Assembly: GCA_041392805.1 (NCBI GenBank)
Contig: JAWKLJ010000001.1
Span: 2,790,001 to 2,854,000, forward strand
Source: Saprospiraceae bacterium
Lineage (GTDB): Bacteria; Bacteroidota; Bacteroidia; Chitinophagales; Saprospiraceae
DNA: 64,000 nt
Direction of reading: 5' to 3'
Below, in pieces: positions 36,067-44,235 of this stretch. Under the pieces are notes generated by a model. The model saw only the letters and a program-made list of their open reading frames with translations, had not been told where the DNA came from and did not search any database. A program made the translations under genes and the position numbers. Every line of letters begins with the position of its first letter. Positions within the stretch are counted from its first letter, which is position 1.

Positions 36067-37440
36067 ATGAATCAAAAACAACAGCATTGCGTCAGGTTAT
36101 TAAACCTATCGAGTCACCTCCTTCTGCCAGTCAAACAACTTACCCATTGGTTGTCCGAATTGGATATCAGATGTGATGCCGAAGAAGTCAATACCCTTTC
36201 AATCATTTTGGCAGATGACCAGGCTTTAACGGAAGCCCAAATAGCGGCTTTGCCAGACCAAGTCCAAATTCAAGGTTCCCCTGCCATTCTCATTAACACG
36301 GGGGAATTGCCGCTCCCCTTCCACAAGGTTTGGACCCTATTGGGTATGGGTTTCAAAAACATTCTAACCTGGCAATTACAGTCAAAGCTTGCCCAATTGA
36401 TCTTATCTCATCTGAACAGGTGGCAAATCATTAATAAAATACTAAAATCCAAACAGGTACAAGACCATTTAATTGGTAGTAGTCCCATATGGCAAAAAAT
36501 TTTGCACCAAGTTATTGAAATGGCATGTTTCTCTAATGCTCCCCTTTTAATCATGGGAGAAAGCGGTACAGGAAAAGAAGGGGTTGCCAAATTAGTACAC
36601 ACCCTGGATCGTCGATCAGACAAAGAGGAATTGGTCATCCTGGATTGCTCCACACTCGTACCAGAATTATCTGGAAGTGAATTTTTTGGCCACGAAAAAG
36701 GATCGTTTACCAACGCTATCTCCATGCGGGAGGGTGCTTTTGGATTAGCGAATCGAGGAACGCTTTTTTTAGATGAGGTCGGGGAATTGCCCCTTCAGTT
36801 GCAAGCGCCCTTATTGCGGGTCATTCAGGAAGGTTCATATAAAAGAGTGGGTAGTAATACCTGGCGCGAAACCAATTTCCGTTTAGTGGCCGCCACCAAT
36901 CGCAAGCTATCATCAGATATTGAAAAAGGGCTTTTTAGACAAGATTTATTCTATCGGATCAGTGCATGCATTCTTCAACTCCCTCCCCTTAGCGCCCGAA
37001 AGGCAGATATTATCGAACTGGCATGCCATTTCCTCAAAAAAGAATTAAAAACAACGCTTCCTCCTGCTTTTGACGACCATATGACCCATTATTTGTTGAG
37101 CCGTCACTATCCAGGTAATATCAGGGAACTCCATCAATTAATAAGACGCATCGCCTATAAATATACGGGAGAAGGCCCTATTACCCTTGGTTGTCTGCCT
37201 GAAGCAGACCGTGATACGACGTGGTGTCCACAACATGCTTGGCAAAAAAACAGCCTCTCCGAAGCTATTCGCCATGCCCTTGCTGACAATATCGGGCTCA
37301 AAGAAATCAAACGCATTGCCGGAGATATTGCCATCGAAATCGCCATTGATCAAACCAATGGAAACCTCCAGGAGGCCGCCAAACGCTTGAATGTGACAGA
37401 CCGACTTATTCAAGGTTGGTGTAAGGAAAATGGGCGATAG
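36067..37440 (+). CDS. Sigma-54-dependent transcriptional activator (bEBP) with altered GAFTGA loop
   Basis: The 457-residue protein has an N-terminal region of about 135 residues that I cannot place (possibly a degenerate receiver-like domain without a clear phosphoacceptor). An AAA+ domain follows: Walker A GESGTGKE at 164-171, GSFTNA at 212-217 where GAFTGA is usual, Walker B GTLFLDE at 231-237, AATNRKL and FRQDLFYRI with the arginine fingers. The C-terminus has a Fis-type helix-turn-helix (GNLQEAAKRLNVTDRLIQGW). It would activate sigma-54 RNA polymerase from a distance. Its gene meets the seven-gene operon tail to tail, 6 bases away, and that operon has a perfect -24/-12 promoter, so it is the likely activator. 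Confidence 0.9.
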   Translation: MNQKQQHCVRLLNLSSHLLLPVKQLTHWLSELDIRCDAEEVNTLSIILADDQALTEAQIAALPDQVQIQGSPAILINTGELPLPFHKVWTLLGMGFKNILTWQLQSKLAQLILSHLNRWQIINKILKSKQVQDHLIGSSPIWQKILHQVIEMACFSNAPLLIMGESGTGKEGVAKLVHTLDRRSDKEELVILDCSTLVPELSGSEFFGHEKGSFTNAISMREGAFGLANRGTLFLDEVGELPLQLQAPLLRVIQEGSYKRVGSNTWRETNFRLVAATNRKLSSDIEKGLFRQDLFYRISACILQLPPLSARKADIIELACHFLKKELKTTLPPAFDDHMTHYLLSRHYPGNIRELHQLIRRIAYKYTGEGPITLGCLPEADRDTTWCPQHAWQKNSLSEAIRHALADNIGLKEIKRIAGDIAIEIAIDQTNGNLQEAAKRLNVTDRLIQGWCKENGR

Positions 37441-37446
37441 GCATTG

Positions 37447-38241
37447 CTATCGCACCGGCGTAGCCTGGCACCTTGCCCTAACCCTGGCGGGCACTGGTTT
37501 GTTATTCATTTGAAGGACAAAAAAGGAATAACAGTTGGCATCTGAAAATTTACCCCGATGGCCATGAGCAATTAAATTTCCAAAATAAATGTGTAAAGCC
37601 TCATGCATTAAGGTGTTGATATTATCAGAAACGTGGCCTCCTTTCCATTGCTCCCAGAAGGCTTCCCCAAGGCAAATAACCCGCTTCTTCGCAAAGCTTG
37701 AGCAAGCAAAATCATCGGTCCAGGTATTATAACTAGGATTGGAAGCATCTACGCATTCCGGACAGTAGGCTTTATGCCCCTTACAAAAATACCTAATGGA
37801 ACCATCTGTCAACATGGTGGCCACCCTGCGTAGTCGATGAGCAACCAGCGCGCCTCTGCTGTTCCAACCTTGTTTTTTCAGCCATTCTGCCGCGTATTCC
37901 GGTCTCACCCTAAATGCCTGCAAAAAGATTCGCCTGGCCGTTGTACTTCGCGGATTTTTTTCTAAGGCTTGAGCCGCTTTGATGCACCATGCTGCCGCAA
38001 TCTTGGCTCGCTGTTTTAAGCCTGATTCAAGTTCTCTATATGTTGCGCGCCTGCCCAACACCGCTTGGACACTTCGCAGCTCATGGGGATTGCAGGTCAA
38101 GGAACTTATGATTCGTGAAGTGCCAAGTTCTTCATTTATGCCATTATGTTGTTTTCGGTTGCTTCCTTGACATGCCTTGCAGCCACAGCTGTGATGTGTA
38201 TTGGTTTTTATTTCAAATATTTCGTCTAGAAGGGTTCTCAT
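37447..38241 (-). CDS. Aspzincin-like (M35/lysine-specific type) metallopeptidase
   Basis: The 264-residue protein ends with a zinc-peptidase pattern: HEALH at 213-217, then GHRGKFSDANCYSFF where Asp234 is the probable third ligand, as in deuterolysin/lysine-specific metallo-endopeptidases. A cysteine-rich stretch (SCGCKACQG, residues 18-26) and CKGHKAYCPECV (153-164) could bind another metal or form disulfides. There is no signal peptide. The first ten residues (MRTLLDEIFE) resemble those of the next upstream protein. It is the last gene of the sigma-54 operon. The peptidase family is inferred from motifs. Confidence 0.72.
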   Translation of the reverse strand: MRTLLDEIFEIKTNTHHSCGCKACQGSNRKQHNGINEELGTSRIISSLTCNPHELRSVQAVLGRRATYRELESGLKQRAKIAAAWCIKAAQALEKNPRSTTARRIFLQAFRVRPEYAAEWLKKQGWNSRGALVAHRLRRVATMLTDGSIRYFCKGHKAYCPECVDASNPSYNTWTDDFACSSFAKKRVICLGEAFWEQWKGGHVSDNINTLMHEALHIYFGNLIAHGHRGKFSDANCYSFFVLQMNNKPVPARVRARCQATPVR

Positions 38242-38243
38242 GG

Positions 38244-38672
38244 TTAATTGTTTTTTTTAGAAGTAGAGGTTCCTGGTTTTGCCCAAGGAGCAAATTCGGG
38301 TAAATTACCTCCGGTGATATCAAAAATATGGCCGCTCTTATTTAATCGCAAGTGATATCTTCGACGCCCCACATAAATGGTGTAATGCCACGTTCCATCA
38401 GGTGCACGTCCCCCTCCGCCCCTTCCATAGATATGCCGACCGGCCAGTATGGCCCATCTAACGGTAGCCATACGTTTTAATAAGGCCCGAGCATGGTATT
38501 TTACAGCAAAATGTCGCCTGGCCTTTGAAGCGTTTTCTAAAAGCTTAACGATTTTTTTCACGCTTACCTTTTCTCCATAGAACTCCCTACTTATCCTACC
38601 ATTCTTTATAGCACGAAAAATAGTTAGGTCAAAAAAGGCTTCCTGTAATATTTCTCCGAGTATCGTTTTCAT
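38244..38672 (-). CDS. Small basic protein of unknown function
   Basis: This 142-residue protein is rich in Arg, Lys and Gly, with a central GRHIYGRGGGGRAPDGTWHYTIYVG and a C-terminal half that looks beta-rich (RRRYHLRLNKSGHIFDITG). Its opening MKTILGEILQ is similar to that of the aspzincin-like protein. No signal peptide, membrane segment or known domain is recognised. Its start overlaps the end of the protease gene by four bases, and the metallopeptidase gene starts two bases after it, so it belongs to the operon. Confidence 0.65.
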   Translation of the reverse strand: MKTILGEILQEAFFDLTIFRAIKNGRISREFYGEKVSVKKIVKLLENASKARRHFAVKYHARALLKRMATVRWAILAGRHIYGRGGGGRAPDGTWHYTIYVGRRRYHLRLNKSGHIFDITGGNLPEFAPWAKPGTSTSKKNN

Positions 38673-39616
38673 AATGTATATTGGGTTTCTGGCATTTTCT
38701 GTGTGCTGATGCCAATTTGATAAACGGGAAAAACGCCTTGCAAACGTAACCAGCGAAAGATGTCAGGTGTGATCAAGGCGCCAACATTGGCGCGTTGCCC
38801 CAATTTATAATCCAGAAAGCTGCTATGAACAGCAACAAGTCGATACCGCCCCCCACTAGACCTTACCCAGACGGGACTGCCACTCATTCCCGCACTGGTA
38901 TCAGCGTCGTACAACAATACATCCTGTGTTTTTCCTCCCACCCGAAAAGAAGTGGCTACTACCTGACCGGCAGACCGGTAGGGCGTTCCACAAGCAATTT
39001 TCCCTTTTTCACCAGGATAACCAGCTATGGCAACCTCTTTTTTGTCCAATCGGGTCCTGAATGACTCACTTACGGGTGATAGGTCATATCGATCATCCAA
39101 CCCCCACCAACCAAGTTTTTCACCTGGCCAGCTATTGATTTCAATCAGGCCAATGTCATGAGCTAAGGCTTGTTTGATAGTATTTAGAGAAACACCTGAC
39201 GGGTTTTCCATCCATTTTTTGAACCCAGGAAACACTTTTAATTTATGGCTAATAAAATGGTCAAAAGGTTGGGGTATCCGAACGGCTTCATTCCGACCTG
39301 GCATAATCGTCACCTTTTTGGCGGGCACGAGTTGAAAAAGCGGCGCCCTTCCAACCCCTTTTACCGTTTTTAGCCCTGCAATGACATGAGCCGATGTTAA
39401 CACATGACGCGGAGAAACCAAAAGGCCTGAACCACAACCGCTTAGCGTTGGTTCCAACGTGCGCCATTGTTGGTTGGGCCGCTCTAAAGGGCCAAGTGGG
39501 TACAAAACGGGTTCCGAGAATTCCACTTCCAAAGAACAGGTCCACCTGAAAGGAGACAAAGAGGTATGGTTAACCCTAATTCGATCATCTTGGTTGAGTA
39601 CGATCTCGCTTTCCAT
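38669..39616 (-). CDS. Trypsin-like (V8/glutamyl endopeptidase-type) serine protease
   Basis: With the start at 39616 (MESEIVLNQDD) the product has 315 residues; the frame is open to 39664. The catalytic triad is clear: His77 in LTSAHVIAG, Asp154 in AHDIGLIEI and Ser245 in TSAGMSGSPVW. The GMSGSP form and the VAIAGYPGEK block fit the S1B/trypsin-like peptidase group. No signal peptide is present, which is unusual for this family. It overlaps the end of the PLP-enzyme gene by about 32 bases and the small basic gene by four. Confidence 0.85.
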   Translation of the reverse strand: MESEIVLNQDDRIRVNHTSLSPFRWTCSLEVEFSEPVLYPLGPLERPNQQWRTLEPTLSGCGSGLLVSPRHVLTSAHVIAGLKTVKGVGRAPLFQLVPAKKVTIMPGRNEAVRIPQPFDHFISHKLKVFPGFKKWMENPSGVSLNTIKQALAHDIGLIEINSWPGEKLGWWGLDDRYDLSPVSESFRTRLDKKEVAIAGYPGEKGKIACGTPYRSAGQVVATSFRVGGKTQDVLLYDADTSAGMSGSPVWVRSSGGRYRLVAVHSSFLDYKLGQRANVGALITPDIFRWLRLQGVFPVYQIGISTQKMPETQYTL

Positions 39617-40697
39617 GAAAGTGTTTTTTTGAAAAAGTAAGAAGGGGATTACTATACCTTCCAATCCATTCGGTCGTCAAGTCGATATCAGCTTTAGTAT
39701 GGTCTGAGCGGATTAAAAACGAAAGACAAGGCCCCTTTGGCCTAGCCAAAAGTAAGGTCTGTATGCCTCGTTCTTTTAATCGCCTATGTATACCTATTGC
39801 TGCTTGGTGTGGCAGTTCTTCTAGGCATTGTATCGGAAACAAATGGTTCGGCGTTTGTAGACCAACCCGCTGTAGTTTTTGCTGAAAATACAGCACATTT
39901 TGCCTTAGTTGATGTCGACGCAATTCCCCTTCTCGCACATTGACCAATAAAGCATGATTAGCAGCACTAATTAAGGCCGAAGAAGGCGGGCTACAATGTA
40001 TTCGGGTTAGACTGGACTTTTTAATTTTTTCTATCCAGTATTGACTGCCACTTAAGACAGCTATTGGCACGCCAAAGGCTTTGGCCAAAGAACTTCCCAC
40101 TAGCACATGCGTATCTTGTATCCCTAAATGTGGCAAAACACCACCCCCTCCTTTTCCATAGGTTGTATGTAGGAAATCTTTCTTCCCCAAAAGGCCAATT
40201 GATTGGGTATCATCAATCACTAACAACCCGCGATGGGCTTTTACTAAGGCGGCATAGGCCCTGATAGGCGCTAATCTACCTTCTTGTAAGTTCCAGCCAT
40301 CCGTCAATACAATAGGGCATCTATGCTTTGTGGCCAATAGTGCCTTTAAATGGTTGATATCGCCTTGCCGGAAAATCTCTACTACTACGCCTTTTAGGCG
40401 AGCCATTTCCGTGGCCCATCGGGCAATAGGATAGGTTTTATCATCAACGAAAATGGCCGTGGATAACGCACTAAACCCCTGAAATACATCCCAAAAAAGG
40501 TGGAAAGTGGAAGAAAAAAGGAGCCCGGTTGCTAAACCTTGTAATCGAGCTACCTTTTTTGCAACCAAGGAGGCTTTTTCCTGCTCCTGAAAGGCAGCAG
40601 GTTTACCCGTATTCAATTGTGCCCAAGGGGCCAATTCCCAACTGCTGTGCTGAATGCCCAAATAAGAGGAAGAACAGTAATCAATAATGGTCGACAC
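39585..40697 (-). CDS. PLP-dependent alpha-oxoamine synthase-like enzyme (AONS/KBL type)
   Basis: The 370-residue protein has the fold-type I pattern of 8-amino-7-oxononanoate synthase or 2-amino-3-ketobutyrate ligase: CSSSYLGIQHSSW, TGLLFSSTFHLFWDVF, VIDDTQSIGLLG (residues 160-170) and the PLP lysine Lys206 in GSSLAKAFG. The usual DEAHS/DDAHG histidine is replaced by Gln in DDTQS. Family members join an amino acid to an acyl-thioester. Here it lies inside a peptidase operon, so it may make a small molecule or modify a product of the cluster. It touches the 687-residue gene with no gap. Confidence 0.78.
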   Translation of the reverse strand: MSTIIDYCSSSYLGIQHSSWELAPWAQLNTGKPAAFQEQEKASLVAKKVARLQGLATGLLFSSTFHLFWDVFQGFSALSTAIFVDDKTYPIARWATEMARLKGVVVEIFRQGDINHLKALLATKHRCPIVLTDGWNLQEGRLAPIRAYAALVKAHRGLLVIDDTQSIGLLGKKDFLHTTYGKGGGGVLPHLGIQDTHVLVGSSLAKAFGVPIAVLSGSQYWIEKIKKSSLTRIHCSPPSSALISAANHALLVNVREGELRRHQLRQNVLYFQQKLQRVGLQTPNHLFPIQCLEELPHQAAIGIHRRLKERGIQTLLLARPKGPCLSFLIRSDHTKADIDLTTEWIGRYSNPLLTFSKKHFHGKRDRTQPR

Positions 40698-42761
40698 TTA
40701 CCAAATTTCTTTATTCACTTTAGGAATGCCTCGTGCTTGGCCATTTAAGGAACCATTGCTGTGCTGTTGCGCCCGCAGTCTTTTAGCCAGATGAACAGAA
40801 GGTGCTTGGCTATCCACTTTATTACCCACCAGGGCTACTGTTAAGTCGACACCCGTTGCGGCTTTATACGAATGGATATATCCTTGAATCGCATTGCGAA
40901 AAAGGAGGGCCCACTGTTCGGCATCTAAAGCCGTTCTGCTAGGGTTACTCCAGTCACCTAAGCGAATAGAGAGTAATAGGTCCTCTCCAAATTCCGCCAA
41001 ATTACTGAAATGAATCGGAGAGGTATCGGTCCACCCCTGCAACTTACACATCGATGCAACGCGGTCCATCCACGCAGCAGGATATGGTACCGCAGCCCTG
41101 CCAGGCAAAAATTCTCGCAATTCTGGTCGTGCTAAAATCCATTGTTGCATCAACATCTCGACTCGAGCCGTAGAAGGCAGGTCACCATATTGATTATGCA
41201 TGCCCTCGGCGATAGTAAAGTGAATTTCCCGCAAGGCATTCAAAATGGGGAAGGCATCGGGATCCACCAAGCGATTAGTGGCATCGGAGTACATTTTATT
41301 GGTAATCCGAAGTAAATGATGAAACGCTTCCAAAAACCGGGTTCGGCTATCTGCACTACTCAGGTTTCTAATGGCTTTACCCTTGATGGTGAAGCCATAA
41401 TGGTGATCGTATTCATATGCCCGACGCATAATGCTAAGACGATGCTGTTCATCTTGAATATAACCCCAAAGAATGTTATTGAGCGGTCGAAGGTGCGTAA
41501 TTTCCATTTCAGCCAATGGGTCTCTTTTGCCTTTTCCTCTGATGTTCTGGAACCGTCGACTGATCGCATTCATCGTTTGCACCAACATGCCTTCTTCATG
41601 CCAATAGGACCATATCAATTCAATAAACAAAGGGCTGGTTAAACGCTCTCTGATGATTCCAAAACATTCTTGCGTCGCTTTTTCTGGATCGCTATTGGGA
41701 ATTCGCTCCAGCAGGTCATCAAACCAATTCTCCTTGATGTTTAACTCTTTGAATTTCTGACGAATAATATAGAGGTAAGGCAAGGAGGCAAGGCCCAGGT
41801 TGCCGTCTTTTTTGTTAATGACATCCGGAGAAATTCGATTATAATCGGCCCAAATTTTTGAAAACGCCCGATTATCCTTTCCACTAAAATTGAGATTTGT
41901 CCTGGAAATATCTTCCGCTATTGCCGCCTCATCATTATAGAAATCACTATCTAAAGGAATGCCAATATTCGCCATGAGGAAGGCTTCCGTTGCCACTTTC
42001 AGTATGCGATAGCCATCACTACTATTGAAAGGCAAGGTTCTCCTTCCTTTCAATTGATTAATACGGGTTGTTTCGCCAGGAAAATCCTTGGACGAGCTAC
42101 CAAAAAAGACGCTATCTATAACCGATTCGTAATGCGTAAAAGAAAGTCGTTGGGTACTTGCTTTTATATTACGGAAAAGCGGAATAAGGTCGCTTTTACG
42201 TTGTTGTGTCCTAAGAATGGCAACATCTGTTTGCTTTTCTTTATTGAGCGCCTCAACAATGCCTTTCCCGATATTTTCCACCGTCGTCGCATCAGATTCA
42301 GAGCGCCTACCGGCTTCCACAATTTCTTGATGGATGGAGACAAAAGAAGCTTTTCCTGTTGGATCATTTTTGTCATACGCTTCTGAATCGAAGGCCTTTT
42401 TCTCTGAATACCAAATTTCCAGAAATAGTACATCGGGCACTTTCGAAGTTCCATGTTGAGAAGAGCTACCTGCTCGCCCCCTTTCTTCCTTGGCTTCTAA
42501 AGAAGGGATATTAAAAACCAATTCTTTTTCAGAACATAATTCCGGAACAATGGGACATCCTTTCGGTAAATAAGATACTAGCTTATCCCCTTGTTTGGTA
42601 TAAATGTCTAGAATAAAATGATCTTTAATTGTTTCAAGGTGTACTTCCTTCTCTTTATTCAGTATTGGTATAAAGCTCATCAGGAAGTTTCGGTACACGG
42701 GGATTTTATTGATCCCTGTGGAAGCTTCAAATCCAATAATCTTTATTGTTCCATTTGCCAT
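40698..42761 (-). CDS. Large conserved protein of unknown function (687 residues)
   Basis: The N-terminal 150 residues look beta-rich and may form a small domain (MANGTIKIIGFEASTGINKIP). The rest is mainly helical with striking conserved-looking blocks: HLRPLNNILWGYIQDEQHRLS, RAYEYDHHYGFTIKGKA, EAFHHLLRI, EIHFTIAEGMHNQYGDLPSTARVEMLMQQWIL and GYIHSYKAATGVDL. I recall similar proteins in other phyla but know no function. No signal peptide or membrane segment is seen. Several His and Asp residues in the DHHYG and HNQYGD blocks could be a metal site; that is speculation. The start lies 18 bases after the stop of the metallopeptidase gene. Confidence 0.7.
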   Translation of the reverse strand: MANGTIKIIGFEASTGINKIPVYRNFLMSFIPILNKEKEVHLETIKDHFILDIYTKQGDKLVSYLPKGCPIVPELCSEKELVFNIPSLEAKEERGRAGSSSQHGTSKVPDVLFLEIWYSEKKAFDSEAYDKNDPTGKASFVSIHQEIVEAGRRSESDATTVENIGKGIVEALNKEKQTDVAILRTQQRKSDLIPLFRNIKASTQRLSFTHYESVIDSVFFGSSSKDFPGETTRINQLKGRRTLPFNSSDGYRILKVATEAFLMANIGIPLDSDFYNDEAAIAEDISRTNLNFSGKDNRAFSKIWADYNRISPDVINKKDGNLGLASLPYLYIIRQKFKELNIKENWFDDLLERIPNSDPEKATQECFGIIRERLTSPLFIELIWSYWHEEGMLVQTMNAISRRFQNIRGKGKRDPLAEMEITHLRPLNNILWGYIQDEQHRLSIMRRAYEYDHHYGFTIKGKAIRNLSSADSRTRFLEAFHHLLRITNKMYSDATNRLVDPDAFPILNALREIHFTIAEGMHNQYGDLPSTARVEMLMQQWILARPELREFLPGRAAVPYPAAWMDRVASMCKLQGWTDTSPIHFSNLAEFGEDLLLSIRLGDWSNPSRTALDAEQWALLFRNAIQGYIHSYKAATGVDLTVALVGNKVDSQAPSVHLAKRLRAQQHSNGSLNGQARGIPKVNKEIW

Positions 42762-42779
42762 GATTGCTAATAATTTTGG

Positions 42780-44105
42780 TTAAAAAATATGCCTCCGCAA
42801 GGCCCAGGCCCGGAGCATTTTGTCTAATATCAAATTTTCTTGCTGCGGCATGATTTGGCCATCGGCCCTGGCTTGCCCTACTACAGCAAAGACCAAAGAG
42901 GGCCTCGCTTTTTTCATTAAAGCCGGCTTTTGGTTCCATTCCCGGTGTAAGGCCCTTAATTTGTTCACTTGCCTTTCTGCGGTCGGGAAAATGGAGTGTA
43001 GCGGTTTCCCTTTTAAAGCAGGAGGGCTGTGGTGCACCAACAGATGGACAAACTTTGGAATTAAAGCTTCCAATCGTTTAAAGGCTTGGATTTGGCCTGT
43101 TCCTGCTTGGTGAATGGGATAAAGCCGATCCCATAGTTTTTCTAATCGCGTCCATTGTGCATCAGGATACAGTTTGGCACCAATCGCAATACTCAAACGC
43201 ACCCTTATCCAGGGTGGTGGATGTGGGTCATCCTTTTTGAGTCGAAACACAAAATAACTGGGTAAACTTACCACATTGATCAGGCCGGTCGTTGAACCGA
43301 TACCGATCATGGCTACACTCCAGAAATCGGATAGGATTTCCGAAATCCAGCGTTCATACCATTCCCAAATATCACGATTAGCCACATCGAGCGCAGCTTT
43401 TTGTCGCAGTGTTTGCCGCAAAGAAGAAATCAACCCTAATAAAGCAGCACCCTGATGGCCTACCTCATGAACAAGCGAGGAGGCAATACCCGTCGAAATC
43501 ATTCTTTCCCGAGGTATCCTAATAACACCCACAGGGTTGGACTTTCCTCCGGGCAATCGCGTGCGGGCTCTTCTAATGGCTGCACCATGTCCCCTGTCTA
43601 AATAGGTAATAAGCGGCGGGGCAACAAAATATTCATCATCTAATACCAAGGCATCTTCCGCCAAAGCATCCATGCCCGACAACCAAACACCATTTCCGTG
43701 CTCTCCCCTCAGTGTCAAGACATCGGCAAAAATGTCCATACTATCCAGGAGCCAATTGAACTTCAATTTTAGTAGCGAAAAGGTCTTTTGTGCCTCCTCT
43801 GGGCGAAGTCGCTGCTTGGCGTTTAGGAAGATATTAAAAGCCTTAATTTTTGCTTTCATATCCTGAACGCCCTCTCCCAACGTGTCAAAAATAGCCTTTC
43901 GTGCCGCCAGAGAGATATTCGCAGCAGCAACCATCGGCATGCTCAACTCAAATGATTTGGCTTGCCCCAAACGGGTATAAAGCGCCTGGTTTTCGATGAT
44001 CAAAAATTGGCGATAATTGGCAAAGGAGTCCTTAGGGAAATAAGGACGCTGAGGTTTCACCTTTGGAGTTGGCAAACGAGTTGACAGCGAGGATAAGCTT
44101 TTCAT
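42780..44105 (-). CDS. HEVGH metallopeptidase-like protein of the sigma-54 operon
   Basis: I prefer the ATG at 44105 (MKSLSSLSTRLPTP, 441 residues); the frame is open to 44183. A zinc motif HEVGH lies at residues 213-217 with Glu256 in RWISEILSDFW, the E-x-x-x-D layout of gluzincins. After it comes a helical C-terminal half with a possible membrane-seeking stretch (SVAMIGIGSTTGLINVVSLPSYFVF) and a final block that starts VFAVVGQARADGQIMPQQEN. No signal peptide. The upstream gene encodes the polyacidic protein, a possible substrate. Confidence 0.72.
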   Translation of the reverse strand: MKSLSSLSTRLPTPKVKPQRPYFPKDSFANYRQFLIIENQALYTRLGQAKSFELSMPMVAAANISLAARKAIFDTLGEGVQDMKAKIKAFNIFLNAKQRLRPEEAQKTFSLLKLKFNWLLDSMDIFADVLTLRGEHGNGVWLSGMDALAEDALVLDDEYFVAPPLITYLDRGHGAAIRRARTRLPGGKSNPVGVIRIPRERMISTGIASSLVHEVGHQGAALLGLISSLRQTLRQKAALDVANRDIWEWYERWISEILSDFWSVAMIGIGSTTGLINVVSLPSYFVFRLKKDDPHPPPWIRVRLSIAIGAKLYPDAQWTRLEKLWDRLYPIHQAGTGQIQAFKRLEALIPKFVHLLVHHSPPALKGKPLHSIFPTAERQVNKLRALHREWNQKPALMKKARPSLVFAVVGQARADGQIMPQQENLILDKMLRAWALRRHIF

Positions 44106-44147
44106 TTTAATGTTTTTATGGCCTAGTGATGCATGCGATTGGCTCCA

Positions 44148-44209
44148 ACTAAGACTGGACGGGGCCAGGTGATGAATAAACAATCAAACCTATGCTATCC
44201 AGTCTTAGT
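44148..44209. other. Inverted repeat between the first two genes of the sigma-54 operon
   Basis: The arms ACTAAGACTGGA (44148-44159) and TCCAGTCTTAGT (44198-44209) are perfect complements with a 38-base spacer, in the 130-base gap after the stop at 44236. It could be an RNA stem that protects or partly ends the transcript, giving more of the first product than of the rest. No T-run follows on the minus strand. Confidence 0.5.
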
Positions 44210-44235
44210 GGACCTATTTCTTACGCCTTCATCGT

